This document shows positions 56,990-64,000 of a DNA stretch of 64,000 bases, one piece after another (position 1 is the first letter of the stretch; the number at the start of each line of letters is the position of its first letter). The notes under the pieces were generated by a model. The model worked only from the letters and a program-made list of their open reading frames with translations. It was not told where the DNA came from and ran no database searches. The translations under genes and the position numbers were made by a program. Origin of the DNA: Saccharothrix australiensis (GTDB lineage Bacteria > Actinomycetota > Actinomycetes > Mycobacteriales > Pseudonocardiaceae); the NCBI RefSeq assembly GCF_003634935.1, contig NZ_RBXO01000001.1, positions 310,001 through 374,000 of the forward strand. The letters are read 5' to 3'.

Positions 56990-57387
56990 ACACGGCAACC
57001 TACTGGCCAGACCATCCCAAGATCGCAGGGCTCGTCTGTGTCCCGGACCGGACCACCCGGAGGAGTGAGACACGGAGGACATCCCGTCCGACCCAACCAG
57101 CGACCAGCACCGCCGAACCGATGCAAAGACAGGCAGGACACATCCGCGCGATGGGACACCGGCCCGAGCCCGATTCGTGCACCACCCGCCTCAAGCCCCC
57201 TACGGTTGCGCTCGGAGAAGACCCGGTGGTGCCGGCAGGGGATGGTGCCCACGCTCCACCGGACACTGCTGGGTCGGGATCGGTCACCGTCCACACCACG
57301 CGACACCCGTGCCCGACCGACGTGGTCCGGACGGGCCGGGCGCCCGTCCCAAAGCCGAAGCCCTCGTTCGCCGACGCGTGCGCGCGG
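56990..57387. other. 398-bp gap in the island
   Basis: No convincing gene; open frames here are Pro/Ser/Arg-rich without domain features. Confidence 0.4.
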
Positions 57388-57525
57388 TCAGGTGCCGGCG
57401 GGTGCGAGTTCGGCGAGCAGGACCCGGACGCGGTGGTCGATCTCGTCGCGGATCGTGCGGACGTGGTCGAGGTTCCGGCTGGCGGGGTCATCGAGCTGCC
57501 AGTCGAGATAGCGCTTGCCGCGGAG
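57388..57525 (-). pseudogene. arsC remnant (C-terminus of arsenate reductase/LMW phosphatase)
   Basis: The last 45 codons before the stop read G-K-R-Y-L-D-W-Q-L-D-D-P-A-S, then V-R-T-I-R-D-E-I-D-H-R-V-R-V-L-L-A-E-L. This is the characteristic C-terminus of ArsC/low-molecular-weight tyrosine phosphatases. The catalytic C-x5-R part is missing upstream, where the sequence is unrelated. It marks a deletion or insertion junction. Confidence 0.7.
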
Positions 57526-57668
57526 TTCCAGTGGTGGGCGGCCCGACGTAGCATCGTCCGATGAAGGCCCAGTTGCCGGTGCACGTCGGCCGACGGCAGA
57601 ACCCCCTGCCTCCGCGTTCGGGACCCGACTGGTCGTCATCGTCGACGCGTTTTGGGGTGGAGTCGGCG

Positions 57669-58904
57669 GTGCCGATCAGGCTGCCGTCGTTTCACGAGGT
57701 CGACTGGGCACGGCACGAGGTCGAGCCGCGGTGGTTGGAGTACGAGACGTCCGACTGTGTGGCTGCGCTGGCACCCCGCTCCTCTCGTGGTGTGAGCGAG
57801 CTTCAACGCCTCTTCGCGGGTGCGGCCGGACGACGGGAAACCGTTCTGCTGGTCGATGTGATGGGAAACGTCGACAAGATCAGGCGCAATGTGTTCGTGG
57901 ACTACGACGCCTCGATCAACCTGCTGGACCACGAGACCACCATCGCTGGCTACCGGTTGCCTCGGGGAACCCGACCGGTCCTCGCGGACGGGCTGGACGG
58001 CGCAGACCGAGATCTGGGGTTGCGGCTGTGCAACCGTCCCCCCGACACGTGGTGGAGACTGGAATCCCGAGGTGCCGACAGGCATCTGGACGGAAATGCG
58101 TGGCAGAAGACCGAGCCGGTGGGGGAGTTGCGTCCCATCCTGCTCGACTCGCTGGGTGCCCCCGTCGTCGCGGTGTGGATTTCCCCGGACGAACGTCAAC
58201 GCTGGTACATCGTGCCCGACGGCACCGATTGGGACACGGTGATCGACTGGCTGGTGCAGCGCGCAGTCCCCGCCTATGTTCCCGACGCGCCACGGCGTCA
58301 CCGGCTGGCCTCTGCGGTCGACCCAGACCTGGAGACGCCGGCGGAGACCAACGCCCGCGCAGCGCTGGCCGACCTGGAGACGCGGTACGCCCGGGACAAG
58401 ACACGGCTGGAGCAAAGCCTGGCAGACGCCAAGGCCATCGCGGACCCCATCCGCAACGGCCTTCTGTTCGGAACCGGCACGGTTCTGGTCGACACGGTCG
58501 CCCGAGTGCTGTCCACCGCAGGGTTCACCGTCGACGACCTCGACGCCAGGCTGGGCGCCACAGTGTCGGCCGACCTCCTGGTGACCTTCGGCCCGCACAG
58601 GCGTCTGGTCGAGGTGAAGTCCGAAGGAGGCAACGCCAAGGAAGCGCTGGTCGGCGACTTGCGTCGACACATGGACACCTGGGGCGGACACCAGCCCGAC
58701 TCACCGGTCGACGGCGGCACCCTGATCGTCAACCACCAGCGCAAACAGCCGCCCGCCCGGCGGTCCCGACAGATCTACGGACGCCCGGAGTTCGTCGACA
58801 CGCTCACCGTGCAGGTCGTCGGCACCCTCGACCTCTTCGACTGGTGGAGGGCGAAGGACTGGCAAGCCATCCGGACTGCGGTGCTGGGACCAGCTCCGAC
58901 ATAA
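57669..58904 (+). CDS. PD-(D/E)XK nuclease-like protein
   Basis: 411 residues from GTG 57669, chosen for its GGTGGAG site (57656-57662); ATG 57561 lacks one and would add a Ser/Pro tail unlike the rest. The N-terminal 225 residues are a globular domain of unknown type (W-x-L-E-S-R; W-Y-I-V-P-D). A short coiled coil (about 250-285) joins a C-terminal restriction-endonuclease-like domain: A-D-L-L-V-T-F, then L-V-E-V-K-S-E-G-G-N gives Asp...Glu-x-Lys. Role may be defence against foreign DNA. Inferred only from the fold and the island context. Confidence 0.68.
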   Translation: MPIRLPSFHEVDWARHEVEPRWLEYETSDCVAALAPRSSRGVSELQRLFAGAAGRRETVLLVDVMGNVDKIRRNVFVDYDASINLLDHETTIAGYRLPRGTRPVLADGLDGADRDLGLRLCNRPPDTWWRLESRGADRHLDGNAWQKTEPVGELRPILLDSLGAPVVAVWISPDERQRWYIVPDGTDWDTVIDWLVQRAVPAYVPDAPRRHRLASAVDPDLETPAETNARAALADLETRYARDKTRLEQSLADAKAIADPIRNGLLFGTGTVLVDTVARVLSTAGFTVDDLDARLGATVSADLLVTFGPHRRLVEVKSEGGNAKEALVGDLRRHMDTWGGHQPDSPVDGGTLIVNHQRKQPPARRSRQIYGRPEFVDTLTVQVVGTLDLFDWWRAKDWQAIRTAVLGPAPT

Positions 58905-59137
58905 TCGAGAATCTGATGTAGTGCCACCGGCCCCGGCTAACGTGCGGGAAGAGCCGGTCGGGCGTCTCCAGTATTGCTCCACCCGTCCAGCGACTGCCTC
59001 GCCGGACACTCGATTTGTCGGGCGTGAGAATGTACTAGTCGGCAACGAGTGCTCGATAGGCTAGAAAAGACTCTCGACCTAAAATCGCCCTCGGAACTCC
59101 TGTCTCATGATCAAACAATGTATAGCAGGTGAAGTGA

Positions 59138-60040
59138 ATGAGAATTGATATCGAGAAGCACGCCTACGGTCTGCTGGAACACCTGGCGAGCAGCGAAGAA
59201 GCCGAGACGAGCACCTATCTTCGCGAGCACAGTCTCGGCGGCAAGGACGGTCACCTCCTCGTGGACTACCTGGTCGGACGCGGATGGGCTCTTGATCAAT
59301 CCACGTTCGGCGGGGCGGACTGCGACCTCACTGCGGCGGGGCTGTCCGAGGCGCAGAGACTGCAGACCGAGCGGATGAGCCCTGCCCGGCGCTTGGGCGT
59401 TCTGCGGACGCGAATGCTGCAATGGCTCGAAGACCAGGTCCGGGTCACGGACTGGACGGGGTTCCTGTCCGGGGACCAGGCCCGCTATCACGGCAACGAC
59501 TTCTCGGAAGCAGAACTGAGAAGAGAAGCTGGCTACCTGCATGAACATGGACTGATCAAAGCATTTTCCACCTGGCAGAGCGGCGACGGGATGCTTCGCC
59601 CCTCGCTGACCGCTGAAGGACGAGACTGCCTAATCCACTTCGAGGGAGATGTGAACCAGTACCTCAACCGCAGTGTGCGGCCCGGCATCACCAACAACAC
59701 GACGATCACCATGACCGACAGCATCGGCAACATCACCAACGCCAGCGCGCACGTGGTGCAGAACGCCAACGCTGGCCTGGACACGACGAAGGTGCTGGAG
59801 TTCGCAGGGGCGCTCCGCCAGTCGTTGCCCATCCTGGGGTTGGACGAGGATGTCCAGCAGGTTGCGAACGCCCAAGCTGAGGAACTGCACCAAGAGGCCC
59901 AGTCCGCCACCCCCGACCGCGGCAAGATGCGGCGACTGCTTGACGGCCTGCTCCAAGCCTTGAGCACTGGCAGCGCCACGGCAGTACAAAACCTCCTCGC
60001 GGGTCTTGGCGACCAGGCCCTGACCGCGATCGGTGGCTGA
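59138..60040 (+). CDS. Hypothetical effector-like protein with winged-helix N-terminus
   Basis: 300 residues. Two winged-helix-like segments (about 1-80 and 105-170), an Asn/Thr/Ile-rich strand region (about 183-205, N-N-T-T-I-T-M and I-G-N-I-T) and a C-terminal helical domain. The strand region is common in actinobacterial proteins with an effector-associated domain. The gap before it (58905-59137) is clearly AT-richer than the surroundings, with a possible -10 TATAGC; AGGTGA precedes the ATG. Looks acquired; function unknown. Confidence 0.6.
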   Translation: MRIDIEKHAYGLLEHLASSEEAETSTYLREHSLGGKDGHLLVDYLVGRGWALDQSTFGGADCDLTAAGLSEAQRLQTERMSPARRLGVLRTRMLQWLEDQVRVTDWTGFLSGDQARYHGNDFSEAELRREAGYLHEHGLIKAFSTWQSGDGMLRPSLTAEGRDCLIHFEGDVNQYLNRSVRPGITNNTTITMTDSIGNITNASAHVVQNANAGLDTTKVLEFAGALRQSLPILGLDEDVQQVANAQAEELHQEAQSATPDRGKMRRLLDGLLQALSTGSATAVQNLLAGLGDQALTAIGG

Positions 60041-60293
60041 CGGGGGGCGACGTTCATCGCCCGGCTGTGCGGATCAGCGGTTCGTAGGCGCAACTCACCT
60101 GGCGGTGCACAGCCGTCCCGTTGGTGCCGGTCTGGCCGCAGGACTCAGTCTCCAGCACCTGCATGGGAACCGGTGGATGGTGGCACCTGCGGCTCCCTTG
60201 GGCCTACCGGCGTTGGGAAACGATCTTCGTTAGGTCGGGAACGATCTTGAGTCAGGTCGTCATCGATGCAGGTCGACCGATTCCGTCAACAGT

Positions 60294-60499
60294 CCACCAG
60301 GGACTGATGGCGAAATCAGTCCACTCGGACCGGCGGTATGAGGTTCGAGGTAGTGAAGTAGCCACTGAGGCCCCGCAACCGCGGGGCCTCAGTGCTGTTT
60401 CGGGGTGGATCGGTATCCGGCTGTGTCTGTGGCGTAGACCACTCGTCTGGGCTAGCGGGATTGGTCGGTTCGATGCGTCCATTCGGTGCGGGCCGGGTG
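60294..60499. repeat. Right direct repeat of the island
   Basis: Second copy of 52701-52905, starting with the same CCACCA GGACTGAT hairpin but without the rest of a tRNA. It contains a terminator hairpin (60363-60394) and the last ten codons of a transposase (E-W-T-H-R-T-D-Q-S-R, stop at 60452). Confidence 0.88.
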
Positions 60500-60940
60500 C
60501 GGGCTCGTCGTGGCGGGATGGGCAACGCCGGTGCCGTGGGGGCGGCGTTCGTGTGAACCGTCGGCGCGCCGGTCCGGTGCGCGCCATCCCTGCTGCTCGG
60601 AGGGGAACCGCGAGCCGAGGGGCGGTGGAGCGGGCGTGGGGTCCGGACGTGATCACCGTCCAGCGGTTTGGGCGCTTGTCTCGATTGGTGATGTGCATCA
60701 CCCCGCCGGTCGACCGGAAGGCGGCGCGACCGGGTGTTCGGGGTGCGTTCGGTAGTGATCTCCGTCGCACGGCGGGTGTCGGGCCGTGGTTCCGGTGGGC
60801 GTTCGAAGCGGCTCCCGGCGCCCGCCGGCGGGCATTCGATCGGTTCGCGGATCGGGTCCGTGGGGTATCCGGTCGGTTTGGGGCGGTGAACGGTCGGTCG
60901 GGCGGGTGCCGCTGCGGTGGCGTGGGTCACTTCAGGGGCC
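60452..60940 (-). pseudogene. Decayed second copy of the DDE transposase (C-terminal part)
   Basis: The 3' end matches the intact transposase codon for codon. Further upstream, similarity continues in shifted frames, for example a C-P-P-A-G stretch matching C-P-A-A-G and the DNA around 60870-60930 matching 53370-53410. Several frame changes and stops; the N-terminal two thirds are gone. Confidence 0.75.
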
Positions 60941-61192
60941 GGCTCGTGGCTGTGCCGGCCACGCTGAGCACCTTTTCGCCGGACGACCCCGGCCGGATGT
61001 CACCCGGACGGCAGCATGGCCGGGCCGAACTCCGCGCGGGCGGTTTCGACCGGTCACCGACCGCTCGACGCCGCCGATCGCAGGGGCCGCTCGGGCCGGG
61101 GGGTCGCGGGGTGGCCGGGTGGTACGCCTTATGCAGAGCACGAGTCGAAACGCGGCGGGGCACACCGCCGTGGTTGCCGAGGAGGCCCTGGC
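60941..61192. other. Gap after the transposase remnant
   Basis: No gene seen; probably degraded mobile DNA or the old junction of the island with the chromosome. Confidence 0.4.
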
Positions 61193-61810
61193 GTGAGCAG
61201 CACACCAGCACGGATCGCGGACACCGACCACGCACGGGCGCTGTCGGCCACCGCGATCCCGGTTCCGGAACTGCCCGGCTCCGCGGCCGAGCTGGCGGCC
61301 TCCGCCGCCGTGCGCCTCGGCTGGCACGGCGTGGTGCTCCCGGAGATGGTGCTGATGGGCCGCAGGGTCGTCATGGTCGCGGAGCTGCTGGCCGACGCCC
61401 ACGCCGAGCGCGTGTGCCTGGGCGCGGGCCCCGAGCCGGACCGCACCACCGTGTCCACCTGGGTGTGGCCGGAGATGGACGGTCGCGTGCCGCCGGCGGC
61501 CGTGCGGATCATCGGCGTGCTCGCGGTGGCGCGCCACTGGCGGACCGCGCTGGCGTCGGCGGTGCCGTTCGCCCGGTTCGGCAACGCGGCGGCCGTGCTG
61601 CCGTCGTCGGTCGCGCTGACCCACGACTACCTGGCGAACTGCCTGCCCCGCGTGCGGCGGTACGGCGTGTCGGTGCTGCTGGCCGACGAGGCGTGCGAGC
61701 TGTCGACGGACGTCGCCGGCCGCAACGAGACCGTGCCGGTCGAGGACACGGCGACCACCCGGTGGGTGAACGAACTCGTGTACGAGCAGCTGCTGACCGC
61801 GGCGGTCTGA
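61193..61810 (+). CDS. Hypothetical protein
   Basis: 205 residues, not recognised. Start GTG 61193 with GAGGAGG upstream. Mostly helical, Ala/Val-rich with a central W-V-W-P-E-M-D-G segment; no signal peptide or membrane helix is obvious. Core-like codon use, so probably resident chromosome rather than island. It is followed 15 bp later by the NAD(P)-binding gene. Confidence 0.6.
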   Translation: MSSTPARIADTDHARALSATAIPVPELPGSAAELAASAAVRLGWHGVVLPEMVLMGRRVVMVAELLADAHAERVCLGAGPEPDRTTVSTWVWPEMDGRVPPAAVRIIGVLAVARHWRTALASAVPFARFGNAAAVLPSSVALTHDYLANCLPRVRRYGVSVLLADEACELSTDVAGRNETVPVEDTATTRWVNELVYEQLLTAAV

Positions 61811-61825
61811 ACTACCGTCGACGCC

Positions 61826-62476
61826 ATGCACGTGGTGATCGCGGGTGGGCACGGCAAGATCGCGTTGCTGGTGTCCCGGTTGCTGACGGGGCGCGGTGAC
61901 GCGGTGACGGCGCTGGTGCGCGACCCGGACCACTTCGACGACGTGCGCGCGGCCGGCGCGGACCCGGTGCTGTGCGACCTGGAGGCGGCGGACGTCGCCA
62001 CCGTCGCCGGGACGCTGACCGGCGCGGACGCGGCCCTGTTCGCCGCGGGCGCGGGTCCGGGCAGCGGCGTGGCGCGCAAGGACACCGTGGACCGGGCGGC
62101 GGCGGTGCTGTTCGCGTCGGCCGCCGAGTCGGCGGGGGTGTCGCGGTTCGTGCAGATCAGCTCGGGCGGCCTCGACCGGGTGACCGGCGACGAGGTGTTC
62201 GACGCCTACCTGGCCGCCAAGCGCGCGGCGGAGGAGGACCTGCGGACGCGCCGGCTGGAGTGGACGATCCTGCGCCCCGGCCGCCTGCTCGACTCGCCCG
62301 GCACCGGCTCCGTGTCGGTGGCGGAGACGCCGCTGAGCGGATCGGTACCCCGCGCGGACGTGGCAGCGGCGGTCGTGGCGCTCCTGGACCACCCGTCGAC
62401 CACCGGCCGCACCTTCGAACTGATCTCCGGCCCAACCCCGATCAGCAAGGCGTTCCAGCCCAGCCTCACCCCCTGA
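61826..62476 (+). CDS. NAD(P)-binding protein, atypical SDR (YhfK/NmrA-like)
   Basis: 216 residues. N-terminal Rossmann motif V-I-A-G-G-H-G-K-I-A, V-R-D-P cofactor-specificity segment, V-Q-I-S-S-G-G and Y-L-A-A-K (SDR Tyr-x3-Lys), then W-T-I-L-R-P-G-R-L. Typical of the SDR_a5 group; substrate unknown. Same strand as the hypothetical gene before it, perhaps one operon. Confidence 0.85.
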   Translation: MHVVIAGGHGKIALLVSRLLTGRGDAVTALVRDPDHFDDVRAAGADPVLCDLEAADVATVAGTLTGADAALFAAGAGPGSGVARKDTVDRAAAVLFASAAESAGVSRFVQISSGGLDRVTGDEVFDAYLAAKRAAEEDLRTRRLEWTILRPGRLLDSPGTGSVSVAETPLSGSVPRADVAAAVVALLDHPSTTGRTFELISGPTPISKAFQPSLTP

Positions 62477-62553
62477 CGCCTCGCACCCACACACCTTCCC
62501 TGCGGCTCCTTTCCCGCGCCTTCCCCTGCGGCTCCTTTCCCGCGCGCAATCCC

Positions 62554-62671
62554 CGCGAGGCCGCGTCGGTGGTTCACGGCGCGAGCTTTGTCGATCACGC
62601 TTTTCGATCGACAAAGCTCGCCCCGTGAGCCGCCGACCACCAGGCGGCCGAGCCGCCCGACGGAGTCGGGC
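62554..62671. repeat. Structured intergenic element, copy B
   Basis: Shares CGCGAGGYCGCGTCGG, loop ACGCTTTTC and the CCGAC-N2-CCAGGCG-N-CCGAGCCG flank with copy A. Inner stem 62581-62596/62606-62621 and outer stem GTCGGTGGTTCAC (62565-62577)/GTGAGCCGCCGAC (62625-62637) have different sequences that still pair (two G-T pairs). The end hairpin GCCCGAC-GGA-GTCGGGC is at 62655-62671. It again lies between convergent genes. Confidence 0.75.
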
Positions 62672-62673
62672 CA

Positions 62674-63957
62674 TCAGACGGAGCCCACCACCCGGTCCAG
62701 GTACCCGTTGCCGAACTTGCCCGTCGGGTCCAGCTCGGCGCGCAGCCGGCGGAAGTCCTCGAAGTGCGGGTACCGGGGCGCGAGCGTCGCGGCGGTGTGG
62801 TCGTGCAGCTTGCCCCAGTGCGGTCGGCCGCCCACCGCGTCCGCGATCCGCTCGAACGCGGCGAAGTACCGCCGGTAGGGCATCCCGAGGTACTGGTGCA
62901 CGGCGACGTACGCCGTGTCCCGGCCGTGCGCGGTGGACAGCCAGATGTCGTCGCCCCGCGCGACCCGGACCTCCACCGGGACGATCACCCCGTGGTCGAG
63001 CCGCGCGACGGTGGCCCGGAGTTCGCGCAGCACGTCGTGCAGCGCCTCGCGCGGGACGGCGTACTCGCACTCCACGAACCGGACGCGGCGCGGCGTGACG
63101 AAGACCCGGTGCGAGACGTCCCGGTAGACGCGCTCGGAGACCAGGCCGCCGCAGATCCGGTTGAGGGCGCGGGTGGTGCGCGGCACGGCGCGGGCGAGGC
63201 GGCAGACCAGGCCGAACGCCCCGTTCTCCAGCAGTTCGTACTCGTAGAAGCGGCGAGCGGCGGACAGCGGCGCGGGCGCGTCCTCCACCCGGTTGTTGCG
63301 CTTCAGGATCACCCTGTCGCCGTGGGGGAACCAGTGGAACTCGACGTGGTCCTCCACCGCCGTGAGGTGGTCGAACTCCGCCAGCACCCGGTCGAGGCGG
63401 TCGGGCGACTCCCTGGCGTGCAGCACGAACGCGGGCACGCAGCGCAGGGTGACGGTGGTGATGACGCCCAGCGCGCCGAGCCCGACGCGGGCGGCGGCGA
63501 ACAGCTCGGGCCGCTCCTCGGCCGAGCAGCGGACCTGCCGGCCGTCGGCGAGCACCAGTTCCAGCGCCACGACCTGGGTGGCCAGTCCGCCGAGCCGCGC
63601 GCCCGTGCCGTGGGTGCCGGTGGAGATCGCGCCCGCGATGGTCTGCGCGTCGATGTCGCCGAGGTTGGCCAGGGCCAGGCCCAGCGCGTCGAGCAGGACG
63701 TTCAGGGCGCGGAGGGTGGTGCCCGCGCGGACCGTCACGAGGGTGCCGGAGACGTCGGTGACGCCGGTCCACGCGTCCAGGTCGACCGCCACGGCCGGCG
63801 CGGCGGCGATGTCGGTGAACGAGTGGCCGCTGCCGCGTGGCCGCACGGCCCGCGCGCCGGCGACGACCTCGGCGATCTCGTCGGCGCTCGCGGGGTGCTC
63901 GACCCGGTGCGGGCGCGCGGACGCGGTGCGCGCCCAGTTCGTCCACGGCGTCCCCAT
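62674..63957 (-). CDS. FAD-dependent aldonolactone oxidase (D-arabinono-1,4-lactone oxidase family)
   Basis: 427 residues from ATG 63957 (GGAGGTG site 6 bp upstream; the frame opens at GTG 63984). FAD_binding_4 domain with R-G-S-G-H-S-F, whose His may carry the flavin covalently, T-G-T-H-G-T-G, and the C-terminal ALO domain with H-W-G-K-L-H and G-K-F-G-N-G-Y-L. Oxidises sugar lactones or alditols; the exact substrate is uncertain. Confidence 0.88.
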   Translation of the reverse strand: MGTPWTNWARTASARPHRVEHPASADEIAEVVAGARAVRPRGSGHSFTDIAAAPAVAVDLDAWTGVTDVSGTLVTVRAGTTLRALNVLLDALGLALANLGDIDAQTIAGAISTGTHGTGARLGGLATQVVALELVLADGRQVRCSAEERPELFAAARVGLGALGVITTVTLRCVPAFVLHARESPDRLDRVLAEFDHLTAVEDHVEFHWFPHGDRVILKRNNRVEDAPAPLSAARRFYEYELLENGAFGLVCRLARAVPRTTRALNRICGGLVSERVYRDVSHRVFVTPRRVRFVECEYAVPREALHDVLRELRATVARLDHGVIVPVEVRVARGDDIWLSTAHGRDTAYVAVHQYLGMPYRRYFAAFERIADAVGGRPHWGKLHDHTAATLAPRYPHFEDFRRLRAELDPTGKFGNGYLDRVVGSV

Positions 63958-64000
63958 GCCCACCTCCGGTGTGACGAGATCCACGCACCGTAGGTGAAAC

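Noticed and set aside
57561..57668. ATG 57561 as start of the nuclease-like protein
   Set aside because: No ribosome site and a Ser/Pro-rich extension; GTG 57669 has a good GGTGGAG site.
52701..60499. Simple attL/attR pair of one prophage
   Set aside because: Similarity runs 205 bp past the tRNA end into transposase codons, with about 10-15% divergence, and there are no phage structural genes; accretion of two related elements fits better.

Overview
The window is a GC-rich (about 70% or more) actinobacterial chromosome segment centred on the replication origin. Gene content and order (sigM-rsmA-trxB-trxA-cwlM ... parB-parA-rsmG-jag-yidC-yidD-rnpA-rpmH, then dnaA-dnaN-gnd-recF-dciA-gyrB-gyrA, then crgA ... 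pknB-pknA-pbpA-rodA-pstP-fhaB-fhaA) match the mycobacterial/Pseudonocardiales origin region. Protein style (XRE plus DUF397 pairs, class E sortase, DLW-39) points to Pseudonocardiales, perhaps near Saccharothrix, Lentzea or Actinosynnema. The genus is inference.

Layout. 1-5655: stress sigma factor, its anti-sigma, the thioredoxin pair behind a sequence that fits the SigR promoter, and the cell-wall regulator CwlM. 5656-11600: an accessory block that interrupts the conserved order between cwlM and the GNAT gene next to parB. It holds a 16-bp tandem repeat, a divergent regulator pair, an AAA15 ATPase-RloB defence-like pair, a YdcF protein and an ArsR-SRPBCC fusion with a clear operator. 11632-21003: aminotransferase, Ddl, ParB/ParA with five parS sites in 1.6 kb, RsmG, a Nudix protein, and the Jag-YidC-YidD-RnpA-RpmH operon. 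21004-33503: dnaA, oriC in the dnaA-dnaN gap, dnaN, gnd, recF, the helicase loader gene dciA, gyrB, gyrA and a DUF3566 membrane protein. 33575-33911: tRNA-Ile, the 39-residue DLW-39 peptide and tRNA-Ala. 34188-40825: DoxX, a lipoprotein, a cyclophilin, a rhomboid protease, CrgA and a class E sortase. 40832-52504: ferredoxin reductase with an iron box, an aminodeoxychorismate/anthranilate synthase glutaminase, and the seven-gene cell-wall growth and signalling operon fhaA to pknB. 52621-52706: tRNA-Leu.

52701-60500 is a mobile island beginning at the 3' end of tRNA-Leu. It is bounded by two direct repeats of about 205 bp. Next to the tRNA lies an unusual trio: a DDE transposase, a tyrosine-recombinase-like protein that lacks its catalytic residues, and a divergent XRE regulator. 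The cargo includes a coiled-coil winged-helix protein, a PD-(D/E)XK nuclease-like protein, a predicted effector-like protein and an arsC remnant. Behind the right repeat lies a decayed second copy of the transposase, which suggests repeated insertion at the same tRNA. The window ends with a hypothetical gene, an NAD(P)-binding protein and an aldonolactone oxidase.

A second unexplained pattern is a structured intergenic element present at 14741-14918 and 62554-62671, both times between convergent genes. Its loops and flanks are conserved while its stems differ with pairing kept. How the core genes work together: ParAB-parS, DnaA-oriC, DciA and gyrase serve replication and segregation; CwlM, PknA/B, PstP, FhaA/B, RodA, PbpA, CrgA and the MurJ-linked pseudokinase serve phosphorylation-controlled wall growth.
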